Part shown: positions 33,986 to 45,721 of the stretch, one piece after another
How positions within the stretch are numbered: the first letter of the stretch is position 1
Layout of the letters: each line of letters opens with the position of its first letter
Assembly (NCBI GenBank): GCA_033398695.1
Contig: CM065801.1
Coordinates: 53,330,358-53,394,357 of the forward strand
Length of the DNA: 64,000 nucleotides
Source of the DNA: Orobanche coerulescens
Lineage: Eukaryota; Streptophyta; Magnoliopsida; Lamiales; Orobanchaceae
Direction: 5' to 3'
Translations under genes and position numbers: made by a program
Notes under the pieces: generated by a model
What the model was told of the DNA's origin: nothing
Seen by the model: the letters and a program-made list of their open reading frames with translations, nothing else
Databases searched by the model: none

Positions 33986-36003
33986 TGTAACACCCCCAAG
34001 TTATTCAGGGTATATTACAGCGCCGTGAGCCCCGCCGTGGGACACACAAGGCTAAACATACACGGACTATAAAACTTGACCGAGAAGGTCTACATATAAT
34101 GAGAAGAAAGACGATACAAAGGTATTCAAAAACATAACCAATGTATTCACAGACATTACATCACAAGTCAATACTTCGGCAAACACAGGCCGGAACTTCA
34201 AGGAAAGAGGAAAAACAATACTCGAGTATTCAATAACCAATCCAGTACAACAACACTGAATGGAAAGTTCAAAACATAACTGGAAGACCAACACAGTATC
34301 ACACTTGCCCACCATCTTCATGCCGACCCGGTACCTGCCTGTCCGATCTTCTGGAACCTGAAATACATGAAAAGTATTTCCCCCATAAAGGGGTTAGCCG
34401 TCGAATAGCTAGTGCAAGTATATCAAGTATGAAACACAATACTCCTCGACAATAAAGTAAATATAATCCGTCAATTCATCAATATAAGTCAATTCATCAA
34501 TTTAAGACTAGTATTCCGGAATAACTAAAATCTCAAGACGTATGTGAATGCCGTAGAAATGGTTCGTTCATATCATACGCCGTTACATGTAGGAATGCCG
34601 TCAAAACGGTTCGTTCATTACATGCCAACATTATTTCATATGAATGCCGTAGAAACGGTTCGTTCATATCAACCATGGAATCGCACCAGAGGCTACGAAA
34701 CCCTCAGAGGACCATAGGCCCGTCCCGGAGTGGCTAGAAATAATCATACCATCAATATTTCATACTTTCAAAGTCGAGAATGTACAATCATAAATGTATA
34801 CTTGCCTTTGAGACATCGAGAAATCGCACGGAGGAAGGGTATGAGTTCGGTAGGTCCAAGAACGCGCTTCCGGCACCTAAACGATTCGCAAGGAGTATGA
34901 TAATTACTCATCCATATTCAAACTACACGAAGGAACTCCCCAAACCCGTCTAAGATTCATAAAGATATGCGGATAATCAACTAAAGGTTGGAAAATCGTT
35001 CTAAATCTCACAAGTCCGAAAACGGCACAATCTAAACCATAAAATCGTAGGAAAGGTATACATACGGTATAGATACATCATAATCTCAAGGTTCTCAAGC
35101 TTCAAAGCGGGTAAAACGGACGAATCTACGAAAAACCCCAAAATTCCCAAAAGGTAGGGTTCTAAGGATTTTTACCTTGATTCGGACGTTTGGAGGAATT
35201 AGATGTTGAGAAATCCTTGTTCTCCAACCAAAAATATTGTTGTTAGAAGGAAGATCGCTTCCAATCGCCTAAGATCGCCTCTCCCGAGTGATTCCCGTCG
35301 AAAAGGAGTGAAGAAGGTGAGAAATGACGAAAATAAAGTCAACTGCCATATTTATAACTGTCCAGTCTAGCGCACGCTACGCCTCCTTCATTAGCGTGCG
35401 CTAGCGAAGTCACCGGATAGTCCAGTGGTTTCTGCCGATTCCGTTAGCGTGCGCTAATCGTCTGTCTCTAGCGTGCGCTAGTCCAAAATGTGGAACTTAC
35501 TGTCTCTGCCACTCGGCCTTAGCGTGCGCTAGCGCTAAGACTTAGCGTGCGCTATTCCATAACTCTAGCGTGCGCTAGCCGGGCTAGCGTACGCTACGAT
35601 AGTCGAGAAAATCTGTAACTTCCGCCTCTGGCGGCCCGGTGGCGTGCGCTACGGACGGGTGTTAGCGTACGCTACTAACCACGAATAGCGCGCGCTAACA
35701 ACCCCTAGCGTGCGTTAATCCGCCCGATCGAGCGATTTGAAATGTTGGTTCGACTGACCGATCTTCTTAGCGCGCTACGGCTCAAAGCTTAGCGTGCGTT
35801 AATCAGCAGAATTAGCGTGCGTTAGCTAGGCCTAACGTCGTTATATCTCCGGTCGAACATTTCCGCAAGGTCCTAAACGACATGATCAACAACTAAACGA
35901 GATGCGAAACTCAAAAACAATATCAACAACATCTCCAAGCATTTACAGAGTGTTAACACAAGAGAAACGGCAAGGTCAAATAACGAAAAGTACGGGTATT
36001 ACA
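33986..36003 (-). repeat. LTR-RT2 3' LTR
   Basis: On the minus strand it starts TGTAATACCCGTAC and ends GGGGGTGTTACA. Palindromic 12-mers occupy 35368-35845, the minus-strand TATA (TATAAATA) is at 35349-35356 and the hairpin at 34380-34398. Three units of a 48-bp repeat containing GAATGCCGT lie at 34546-34672. Confidence 0.93.
35349..35845 (-). promoter_or_regulatory. LTR-RT2 U3 palindrome groups and TATA box
   Basis: Plus-strand starts of the 12-mers are 35368, 35392; 35445, 35469; 35520, 35543, 35566, 35585; 35640, 35663, 35686, 35706; and about 35768, 35790, 35811, 35833. Groups of two or four use about 23-bp spacing. The nearest lies 23 bp from TATA on the minus strand. A spacer contains AGTCCAGTGG, as in LTR-RT1. 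The second LTR has the same set at 42201-42710, and there several copies damaged here are intact. Confidence 0.8.
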
Positions 36004-36020
36004 TTCTCCCCTCTAAAAAG
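36004..36020 (-). other. LTR-RT2 polypurine tract
   Basis: On the minus strand TAGAGGGGAGAA precedes the 3' LTR start TGTAATACCC. Confidence 0.75.
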
Positions 36021-38405
36021 AAGTTTCGTCCGAAACTTAAGAAATAAACGATTCGGGGTATTCCACCGCATCTTCTCTTCCGTCTCCCAAGTTGCCTCTT
36101 CGACTCCATGCCTCGACCATTGCACCTTAACCGGTGGAATGGTCTTATGCGAGATTGTTTCTCGCGACGCTCAAGGATCTTTACGGGTCTCTCCGGAAAG
36201 GTAATATCCTCGGCTACGTCAATCTCACTGTAGTCGATGATGTGGCTCGGATCCGGTATGTACTTTCTCAATTGAGACACATGAAAAACACTATGGACGT
36301 GACTCAAAGCTGGAGGTAACGCCAAGCGATAAGCTAAATCTCCAACTCTGTCCAAAATCTCGAAAGGTCCGATATACCTCGGACTAAGTTTCCCTTTTTT
36401 CCCGAAGCGGAAAACTCCACGGGTCGGCGACACCCTGAGCAAGACATGATCCCCCACTTCGAACTCCAAGGGTCGACGACGAGTATCAGCATAAGATTTC
36501 TGACGACTCTGGGCAGCCAATAATCGGTCCCGGATAATAGTAATCTTTTCCTTAGTCTCCATCAACATATCCGGCTCCGTCCCAACTAGCTCAGAAGCCT
36601 CGTCCCAACACAATGGCGACCTACATCGCCTACCGTAAAGTGCCTCGAAGGGTGCCATTTGGATCGACGCATGCCAACTATTATTGTAAGCAAACTCGAT
36701 CAACGGCAAGTGAAGCTCCCAATCATTACTCCAGTCTAAGGCACAAGCCCGCAACATATCTTCTAACGTTTGAATCGTCCTCTCTGTCTGACCATCCGAC
36801 TGAGGATGAAAAGAAGTGCTCAATCTCAACTCAGTACCCAAAGCCTGATGAACGGCCTGCCAAAAGTGCGACACGAAACGGCCGTCTCGATCAGAAACAA
36901 TGGTTTTGGGGGCACCGTGTAACCTCACGATCTCAGCAATAAATGTTCGAGCCAGTCTATCCGGCGCCCTAGTATCATTAATACCCAAAAGTGTGCGAGA
37001 CTTGGTCAACCTCGACAACCACCCAAATCATATTCATTCCGGCCCGAGTTCTCGGCATGCGATGATGAAATCCATAGAAATGTCTTCCCACTTCCACTCG
37101 GGAATGGGAAGCGGTTTCAACAACCCCGATCGTTGATGTTCAATCTTGACTTGTTGGCACGTCAAGCACCGTAGTACAAACTCCGTAACATCCTTCTTCA
37201 TGTTATTCCACCAAAATTTCGCTTCAAATCTTTGTACATCTTACTCGTCCGGGGTGGATTGAGTAAGGCGTAGCATGCGCTTCTCGGAGAATTCTCTGTC
37301 TCAACTCTAAATCGTTCGGAACACAAAGCCCGCCTTGAAATCTCGAATACTATCTTCGTGTACCATAAAGCCAGAGCTTTTCCTTTAATTACATCTTCCT
37401 TCGATTGAGAAATCATCGGGTCACTCCACCGCTTCCCTTTGATGTCATCAACTAAGGCGAAGTAATTTCGAGAGTACACATTGCCTCGTACTCGTTGAAG
37501 CCAAACTTCTATCCCTTGCTCAATTAAGTCCTGACGGATTTTCGTGCGAGGTGTAAGAACCTCGAGCATTTGAAGAGATGCCGATTTGCGGCTCAATGCA
37601 TCCGCAACGACATTAGCTTTACCGGGGTGGTAAAGAATTTCCAAGTCATAATCCTTTATCAACTCTAACCAACGTCATTGTCTCATATTCAGCTCCTTCA
37701 TCAAAATATACTTGAGACTCTTGTGATCGGTATAAATCCAAAGACGGCGAACCATACAAATAATGTCGCCAAATCTTGAGTGCGAAGACAATTGCGGCTA
37801 ATTCCAAATCGTGAGTAGGATAGTTCATTTCGTAAGGCTTTAATTGTCGTGACGCAAAGCTATTGTCTTATCATGCCGCATAAGGACACAACCTGTGCCT
37901 TGACCCGAAGCGTCAGAATCGCAAAGCCTTCGCTACCATGTGGTAAAGTTAGAATCGGCGCTGAAGTCAATCGTCTCTTTAGTTCATCGAAGCTCTGCTG
38001 TCTCTCATCCGTCCAAACAAACTTTTCGGTCTTCTGGAGTAATTTCGTAAGCGGTCGAGCGAGTTTCGAGAACCCCTCGACAAACCGACGGTAATACCCA
38101 GCAAGGCCCAAAAAGCTACGAACCTCCTTAACATTTTTTAGGCGGTGCCCGGCACTTGCCTCGATTTTCTCGGGTCTACGAACCCCTTCGGCCGAAATCA
38201 CATGGCCGAGAAACATGACTTCCTCCAACCAAAACTCACATTTCGAGAATTTTGCATAGAGGTGCTCGGTTCTCAAAATGTCTAAAACCAAACGCAAGTG
38301 TCGGGCATGTTCCTCCTTATCTCGTGAATGAATTAAGATGTCGTCAATAAAGACGACTACACACCTGTCGAGGTACTCGATGAATATCTTATTCATTAAT
38401 CGCAT
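36004..38405 (-). pseudogene. LTR-RT2 pol C-terminal part: RT end, RNase H, integrase, chromodomain
   Basis: Reading on the minus strand, 38405-37860 holds the RT palm end ([11 protein letters not shown], the DD box) and the connection domain ([15 protein letters not shown]). RNase H is split between frames at about 37960-37690. 37662-37198 holds the rest of RNase H ([13 protein letters not shown]) and a damaged HHCC region. 37018-36020 holds the integrase core (SDRDGRF and SERT-equivalent QTERT, D35E spacing) and the GPFEIL segment. The chromodomain near 36160-36030 is in another frame. At least four frameshifts are needed to follow the domains, so no enzyme can be made as written. Confidence 0.88.
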
Positions 38406-38447
38406 GAATACCGCGCGTTGGTCAACCCAAAAGGCATAACTACAAAT

Positions 38448-39560
38448 TCATAATGCCCATATCTCGTCCGAAATGCCGTCTTGGGCGTCGGACTCCCTCA
38501 CCGAGTTGATAATACCGGATCTTAAATCAATTTTCGAGAAAACTGCAGCCCCTTGCAATTGATCAAATAAATCATCTATACGTGGCAAAGGATACTTGTT
38601 CTTGATGGTTACTTTGTTCAGCTCACGGTAGTCAATGCACAACCGTAGTGAACCATCCTTCTTCCTCACAAAAAGAACAGGCGCGCCCCAAGGCGAAGCG
38701 CTCGGTCTGATGTACCCTTTTTCCAGAAGTTCTCCCAACTGATTCTTCAATTCTTGCATTTCGGAAGGTGCCATCCGGTAAGGTGCTTTAGAAATCGGAG
38801 CCGCATCTGGCTCTAAGTCCACGGTAAACTCTATTTCTCGATCTGGCGGTAATCCCGGGAGGTCATCCGGAAAAACATCGGGGTACTCACTAACAACTGG
38901 AATCAAAGAGAAATCGATTTCATTTCCTTCCGTTTTCGAGGCATAACACCAATAGCCCGTACAACCTTTATTCAAAAGTTTTACGGCCTTCATGGCACTG
39001 ATAAGTAACTTGGGTAGTCCCGACTTACGCCCCAAAAATGAGTGCTCAGATCCGTCTTTAGTCATCATGGTGATAACCTTAGTACGGTAATTCATAATCG
39101 CTTGATGACTATTAAGCCAATCCTCACCGAGGATTACATCCTCGCCCTCCATATCAACTACAATCAGATTCGATAACCATTCCATACCAGATATAATCAC
39201 CGGAAAATCTCTAATCTCCCGGTTCCCCACAATTCTATCCCCGCTAGGCAGTTTCACGATGAAAGGATCGCAAGCAGTCAAACAAGTTATATTCAAACGG
39301 CGTACACACTCCAAAGAAATAAAAGAATGTGTAGCACCTGAATCAAAAAGTACACGGACTGGATGAGATAGAATATGAATGGTACCTGAAGCCACCGCCG
39401 CGTCGGGTTCGTCTGCTCGACGCATCTCATAAACTCGTGGTTGTACCGAACCGACGCTAGAGTTTCCCCCTCCAGCATTCTGACCCCGTCCCCGGCCCCT
39501 GCCGAAATTCTGTTGAGGTTGACCAGCTGGGGCAGAAGCCCGAGTGTCCAAAGTCTGATT
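38448..39560 (-). pseudogene. LTR-RT2 aspartic protease and N-terminal reverse transcriptase
   Basis: The same 444-codon frame that opens in the nucleocapsid runs on through protease (active-site FDSGATHSF, near 39354-39328) and [14 protein letters not shown]. It then enters RT fingers and palm ([44 protein letters not shown]). It shifts frame shortly after the first catalytic Asp of RT, near 38500. The rest of RT resumes at 38405. Chromovirus Gag-Pol is normally one frame, so the break is a lesion. Confidence 0.88.
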
Positions 39561-39569
39561 CGGCTCGGA

Positions 39570-40604
39570 ACAATAAGCCGCTCTATGTCCCATCTGTCCG
39601 CACGTGTGACACTTCAACGGTGGAAAGTGGCATTCCAAATTAATGTGGCCTGAACGGCCACAATTATAGCAAGTCACTGCACGATTTGTGGCACCCATAG
39701 TAGGACGGTAACCCCTCTTTCCTTTATTAGAACGTGATCGGCGTGAGCAGTTAGTAAATCTGTGACTTCTGAAAGTTGCCACTCTTAGAGTTAGAAAAAT
39801 TCCCTGCTACTTTCTGCTTCTTCGATTCTCCCCCGGTATCGTTGTCGGGGCTTAACATATCATGGGCTAAAGCTCTGTCCTGGTATTCCTTTAATGTGGT
39901 GCAAGCAAATCCGGCCATGTACCGCCGTAAGTCCAAATTCATCCGCATATCGAAATAATGGATCTTATCACGCTCGTTATGCACTTGATCCTTCACATGG
40001 ATCAATTGTTGGTTGTACTCCACGATCGCCTGCGAAACGGGAATATCTTGTGGTTTAGCCTCGAAGAAGGCTCGGATTCGGCTCTCTCGTACCGGCCAAG
40101 GACAAAACTCGGCCTCCAAGAGCTCCTTAAATTCATCCCACGAGGCAATACGATCCTGTGGCTTGATGACCTTCCACCAAGTAGCGGCCTCCTTAGTAAG
40201 GAAATACTGAGCAATTGGTACTTTCCTCACCTCGGGGCAATCAACCGCCTCGAAAATCTTCTCTAATTCCGCTAGCCAGTCTTCCCACTTAACGGGTCTG
40301 TGGCACCGCCAAGCGTGGAGGGTGCATACGGATTACATTCAAGCAAGGCATCCGTGTTTGGGTTCGGGTTATTTCACCAGTTTGGGCCAAAATAGTCATC
40401 GAGTAGCAATTGTTGAAGTGCATTCGCCACTCCAACGTCCGCGTTGTTCCCACGACCGTCGATTGGTGCCGACTCTCGGTGTCGGGATGCACCGAGTTCG
40501 ACAAAGCGTGGTTGGTCGATCCCGAATCGAATCGATGGAAACGGCCGCGCCACCTCTTCCTCGTCCACGGCCACGACCACGGCCACGGCCCCTACCGGTG
40601 ACAT
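39570..40604 (-). pseudogene. LTR-RT2 gag
   Basis: The N-terminal Arg-Gly repeat (about 40600-40545) has no in-frame Met. The ATG at 40604 opens a different frame. The Gag core lies at 40230-39790 (EAATWWKVIKP, FFEAKPQ, YFDMRMNLDLRRYMAG). Two intact CX2CX4HX4C knuckles follow at 39671-39572 in the frame that leads into protease. At least two frameshifts separate N-terminus, core and knuckles. The RGRG tract parallels that of LTR-RT3. Confidence 0.85.
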
Positions 40605-40821
40605 CTTGAAGAACACACAAGGTACGTAAGCACAATTCAAACACACGTCATTAAGGTGATCGATTCTCAAGAACATCCATAGATGAAGCATAATGAATAA
40701 GGAAACATCGGAAGAGTAAAAGGTCTTACAAGTACCGTCGCCGTGATGATGGCGAGTAGTGATCGTGGGAAGTTGACGACTCATTCGACCCAAAAGACCG
40801 ACACCTAGGTATCCATAGACC

Positions 40822-40834
40822 TAAGCTCGATACC
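40822..40834 (-). other. LTR-RT2 primer binding site with one-base deletion
   Basis: On the minus strand the sequence after the LTR reads AATATGGTATCGAGCTTAGG. Compared with the initiator tRNA-Met site, the A of TCAGAG is absent (TCGAG). LTR-RT3 has the same deletion. Confidence 0.75.
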
Positions 40835-40839
40835 ATATT

Positions 40840-42876
40840 CGTAACACCCCAAGTTATTCGGGGTATATTACGGCGCCGTGAGCCCCGCCGTGGGACACAC
40901 ACAAGGCTAAACATACACGGACTATAAAACTTGACCGAGAAGGTCTACATATAATGAGAAGAAAGACGATACAAAGGTATTCAAAAACATAACCAATGTA
41001 TTCACAGACATTACATCACAAGTCAATACTTCGGCAAACACAGGCCGGAACTTCAAGGAAAGAGGAAAAACAATACTCGAGTATTCAATAACCAATCCAA
41101 GACAACAACACCGAATGGAAAGTTCAAAACATAATGGAAGACCAACACAAGATCACACTTGCCCACCATCTTCATGCCGACCCGGTACTGCTGTCCGATC
41201 TTCTGGAACCTGAAATACATGAAAAGTATTTCCCCCATAAAGGGGTTAGCCGTCGAATAGCTAGTGCAAGTATATCAAGTATGAAACACAATACTCCTCG
41301 ACAATAAAGTAAATATAATCCGTCAATTCATCAATATAAGTCAATTCATCAATTTAAGACTAGTATTCCGGAATAACTAAAATCTCAAGACGTATGTGAA
41401 TGCCGTAGAAACGGTTCGTTCATATCATACGCCGTTACATGTAGGAATGCCGTCAAAACGGTTCGTTCATTACATGCCAACATTATTTCATATGAATGCC
41501 GTAGAAACGGTTCGTTCATATCAACCATGGAATCGCACTGCAGGCTACGAAACCCTCAGAGGACCATAGGCCCGTCCCGGAGTGGCTAGAAATAATCATA
41601 CCATCAATATTTCATACTTTCAAAGTCGAGAACGTACAATCATAAATGTATACTTGCCTTTGAGACATCGAGAAATCGCACGGAGGAAGGGTATGAGTTC
41701 GGTAGGTCCAAGAACGCGCTTCCGGCACCTAAACGATTCGCAAGGAGTATGATAATTACTCATCCATATTCAAACTACACGAAGGAACTCCCCAAACCCG
41801 TCTAAGATTCATAAAGATATGCGGATAATCAACTAAAGGTTGGAAAATCGTTCTAAATCTCACAAGTCCGAAAACGGCACAATCTAAACCATAAAATCGT
41901 AGGAAAGGTATACATACGGTATAGATACATCATAATCTCAAGGTTCTCAAGCTTCAAAGCGGGTAAAATGGACGAATCTACGAAAAACCCCAAAATTCCC
42001 AAAAGGTAGGGTTCTAAGGATTTTTACCTTGATTCGGACGTTTGGAGGAATTAGATGTTGAGAAATCCTTGTTCTCCAACCAAAAATATTGTTGTTAGAA
42101 GGAAGATCGCTTCCAATCGCCTAAGATCGCCTCTCCCGAGTGATTCCCGTCGAAAAGGAGTGAAGAAGGTGAGAAATGACGAAAATAAAGTCAACTGCCA
42201 TATTTATAATCGTCCGGTCTAGCGCACGCTACGCCTCCTTCATTAGCGTGCGCTAGCGAAGTCACCGGATAGTCCAGTGGTTTCCGCCGATTCCGTTAGC
42301 GTGCGCTAATCGTCTGTCTCTAGCGTGCGCTAGTCCAAAATGTGGAACTTACTGTCTCTGCCCTGCTCAGCACTTAGCGTGCGCTAGCGCTAAGACTTAG
42401 CGTGCGCTATTCCATAACTCTAGCGTGCGCTAGCCGGCCTAGCGTCGCTACCGATAGTCCGTAAAATCTGTAACTTCATCGCCTCTGGCCGGCCCGGTGG
42501 CGTGCGCTAAGGACGGGTGTTAGCGTACGCTACTAACCACGAATAGCGCGCGCTAACAACCCCTAGCGTGCGTTAATCCGCCAGTCCAGAGAGCAGTTTG
42601 AAATGTTGGTTCTGACCTGACTGATCTTCTTAGCGCGCGCTACGGCTCAAAGCTTAGCGTGCGTTAATCAGGCAGAATTAGCGTGCGTTAGCCTAGGCCT
42701 AGCGTGCGTTATATCTCCGGTCCAGAACATTTCCGCAAGGTCCTAAACGACATGATCAACAACTAAACGAGATGCGAAACTCAAAAACAATATCAACAAC
42801 ATCTCCAAGCATTTACAGAGTGTTAACACAAGAGAAACGGCAAGGTCAAATAGTCAAAAAATGTACGGGTATTACA
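40840..42876 (-). repeat. LTR-RT2 5' LTR
   Basis: Near-identical to 33986-36003, but it keeps more intact 12-mers (for example near 42381, 42630, 42654) and CAG/CTG triplets. Its internal-side end reads TGTTACG instead of TGTTACA. Confidence 0.93.
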
Positions 42877-42881
42877 CTAGA

Positions 42882-43121
42882 ATCCTCTTCCGTCGCGTTA
42901 CTCAGTTGAGGACCATCTTAAAAGTTGAAGAATAAAGAATCAAACCTTCCTGTGACGGCATACATTGCGTTCATCATATCACTTGCCTTAATTGGTGTCT
43001 CTAATGACCTTTATCTATGCTGAAACTCTGCGGCCCATATCACTTTTCCATTATTGTTATTGTTTGTATTTTATGTTTCTGTTAATTATTTGAGGGAAAT
43101 ACTTGATACTTTTATTTACAG
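42882..43121 (+). other. CACTA-internal intron-like sequence
   Basis: T-rich sequence continuing the host side of the LTR-RT2 target. It ends in TTTATTTACAG, a good 3' splice acceptor before the transposase exon. Confidence 0.4.
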
Positions 43122-43470
43122 GCTGGTGTTAAGAAAGCTCTTGAAATTGAAGGTGTTGAGGCTGCTAATAAATTGATTCATGATGGCAAATAACACCGAC
43201 CATCTTATCTAATTGGGAGACTTATTCAGAAAAATGAACCAAAATCAAAGTCTTCAGCATCACCATCCGTTCAAGTTGCTGATCAGTACGTGGCGGACCT
43301 AACTGCTAAGATCAGAGCTCAACTTCAACAAGAGATGGATGAAAAACTTGACCAAAAAATTCGAGAAATGATGAAAATGTTGGCCGAGAAGAATCCAGAT
43401 TTGAACTTAAAGATTGATGACTCTCAGAAATCAGTCGAGGAGTCATATGGTGGTGGCAATGTCACTCCTT
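43122..43470 (+). pseudogene. CACTA-type plant transposase C-terminal exon (TnpA/Transposase_24-like)
   Basis: The exon follows an AG acceptor and reads through KKALEIEGVEAANKLIHDGK, then a TAA stop at 43191, then IGRLIQKNEPKSK. A coiled-coil segment follows: QLQQEMDEKLDQKIREMMKM, then LAEKNPDLNLKI. This order (GRL-I box, Glu/Lys helix, LxExNPxLxL) is what I know from the C-terminal plant transposase family of En/Spm elements. It ends with TGA at 43470-43472. It lies 0.7 kb from the right terminus, the expected place for the last tnp exon. The internal stop and missing upstream exons make it non-functional. Confidence 0.65.
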
Positions 43471-43639
43471 GACTGATCTCATCATTTTATATTATGCTAG
43501 CTAAGTGACTCAAGTAGTTTTGTTATATTTATGGATTGCGATCGTAACTTGTTCTTAGCTATTGTGGATTGAATATTAGTAGTCATGTATTTTGGATGTT
43601 GTTATGGTTGACAGTGTTTTAATGCTATTGACTGTTTTA

Positions 43640-44194
43640 TGGTAATATTTATTTTTCAATATAACATTTTGCTTTTTACCATGAAAAATGTTGGTAAAAA
43701 CCTGCAAAAATGTAGCCATAAACTAGAATTTATAATTCTTTTTGTTGGCAAAGATTAAAAGTGTGTTGGCAAAAGTTAGAACTGTTTATATATAAGTGTA
43801 TCCATAGTGTTAAAGTTGTTGGTAAAAATGTGAAAGTGTTTCACAATTTAATGTTACATTAGACCTCATGAGTGTTAGCATAGGCCTACGGCTACATAAA
43901 TTATTGTGTCACTAAATATATAAAAGTGTGGCCTTAAGTCTACAGCAACACAAAATCTAGTGTAGCCACAGACAATAAAAGTGTTGGCATAGGGGTCTAT
44001 TGCTACACTTTTTTAACATGTTACCAAAAACAAGAAAAGTGTTACCTTAGACCCCTATGGTTGCGGCCTTTTTTGTAACACTTTCGAATTTGGTCAAAGT
44101 ATAGCCATAGCTTGTTTTTCTGCCTTCAGCAACACTTTTTGGACTTTTGAACACAGTTTTTCAGGTGTTGCTGAAACCCATATATGGTGTAGTG
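43640..44194 (-). repeat. CACTA right terminus and subterminal repeats
   Basis: About 15 short repeats of the types 'gtgttggcaaa', 'gtagccata', 'gtgttaccttaga' and 'agtgttgctga' occur in both orientations up to the terminal TATGGTGTAGTG. They match the motif class of 12191-12385. Confidence 0.75.
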
Positions 44195-44260
44195 ATGGTT
44201 ATTCCATATAACATCTTATTATATTCGGTGATGATAAATTATTGATATCGATTATAAATT
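44195..44260. repeat. Minisatellite, right part
   Basis: ATGGTTATTCC and 'ataacatcttatta' continue the unit that stops at 12190. Joining the flanks with one ATG restores a normal unit, which confirms the CACTA borders. Confidence 0.7.
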
Positions 44261-45716
44261 GTACCATCTACCTAATAAGATTTATAAGGTTACCAAAAAA
44301 TCTACATAACAACGCATAAGCCAATTTATTGTGGTGTCTCTAAGAAACTCAATAATATAATATATAGATAGATAGACATAGATAGGTGTTGAAAAATGGA
44401 CTTATAAAGACTATTAGAAGTCCAATTTGAGGCCTCATCTTGAGTAGGCTCGACGATGAAACAATGTTGAGGTTAGTTTGGAATTCATAGTGCTCCAAAA
44501 GAGCTTTTCAAAATATGCAAAAACACTCAATGTGGAGGAGGGATGAATGAGTATTAATACTCCAAAGTAAGCTCCATGGAAATGGGTTAGGACTTTATCC
44601 CATATTGAACAAGAGTAGAAAGATTATTGTGCATATAAAGCTATATGCATAATTAATAGTTCACAACAGCTAGTGGAGACATGAGTGGATCTGTGACTGG
44701 GCGGTCCTCGCGAGCACACACACAAACACACACACACACATGCCCCCGTCTGTCCAGTCGGCGGGGTCAGTCGGGTCAGGCCAAAGGGCGATTTGGGCCA
44801 AATATCTTGGTATCTCAAAGTTATCTTTTTACTGTAATTTTATTTGCTAATCGCCTCATTAAATTAATCCAAAATTTTTGGATTAAGATGTTGGGATTCG
44901 TTGCCGAAAACGAAGGCGCAGTGGAAGTAATTTACGAAAATAAGTTCGATCTGCATCCCTAAACAGGATCAATTCAAACAACGTATATACGAATATAAAT
45001 AAAACAAAAGTAAGATTCGAAATCATACCCTTGTAGTCCTTTGATTGAATATTGAGGTTGGTGATGTCCGCCAATAATCCGATTCGTCAAAACTTTTGAT
45101 ATCCCGAGCACCGAAAGCACAGTGCCTCTACTTGCCACGCACCACAAGTCATCCAGAATAACATCCACATTATTATCCTCCAAGGATACGGCTAGAACAA
45201 GATGATTGGAGCTTACCGATACTCTAAGTATATAAATATATTTTCTCTCTCAATTTTCTCTAAGAAAATAAAGAAGTAAGATGAAGAACAAAAAATAAAA
45301 CTCTATCCCCTCACAAAATGTTGTTGGCCGTGAGTTACAGGAGGCTGGTTTATATTTTGTCTTCATCTCTCACCTCATGTCAAAGTCTCCCTCACAAAAT
45401 AATACATCACCTGCCAACTCCCTTATCAAAAGTCTTGGTCTTCCTCCCATAAAGGAAAGGAATCAAGACAAAAGTGGAAGCATGTGAGAAGGGGGGCTCT
45501 AGAAGGAATTAGGAGAGTCCGGTTCATTTCGGACTATCGTGTGTCCAATCAGATAAACTCCATACCGTCTAAATGTATTTATATTAATTAATTAATTATA
45601 TCGAATACAAAATAATATAATTAATTCTTTACGAAATAATTATACATGTGAATTAAATTAATTACTCAGTAATATATTTAATCCATTTGGCCGTAAATTA
45701 ATTATTCAATAAATTA
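44261..45716. other. Old LTR-like non-coding DNA, interrupted by LTR-RT3
   Basis: TGTTGAAAAATGGACTTAT near 44387 and a TATA-like CATATAAAG (44634) look like a decayed LTR. A (CA)n tract lies at about 44704-44742. From 44890 the strings TGTTGGGATTCGTTGCCG and 'acgaaggcgcagtggaag' resemble LTR ends I know from plant Copia-type elements, but no partner end is secured. The sequence continues beyond LTR-RT3 at 55232. No gene was seen. Confidence 0.4.
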
Positions 45717-45721
45717 ATTTA

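Larger units (their letters stand above)
33986..42876 (-). mobile_element. LTR-RT2: Ty3 chromovirus on the minus strand, 8.9 kb
   Basis: The LTR pair is 33986-36003 (3' LTR) and 40840-42876 (5' LTR), with target duplication CTAGA at 33981-33985 and 42877-42881. Reading right to left gives 5' LTR, PBS, gag, protease, reverse transcriptase, RNase H, integrase, chromodomain, PPT and 3' LTR. The LTRs are nearly the same, yet gag-pol is broken in many places. It lies inside the CACTA element, in opposite orientation to LTR-RT1 and LTR-RT3. Confidence 0.95.
12191..44194. mobile_element. CACTA (En/Spm-type) transposon, expanded to 32 kb by nested insertions
   Basis: The left end is CACTACGCCACAAATGG and the right end reads CACTACACCATATATGG on the complementary strand. 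ATG stands outside both ends (12188-12190 and 44195-44197), the 3-bp target duplication expected for this superfamily. Both ends carry subterminal repeats of 'gtgttagcatag / gtgttgcc / gtgttacc' type. The interior holds a SINE, three LTR retrotransposons, host-gene-like exons and a transposase C-terminal fragment. Removing the nested LTR elements leaves about 6.5 kb. No complete transposase remains, so it would need help in trans to move. Confidence 0.85.
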
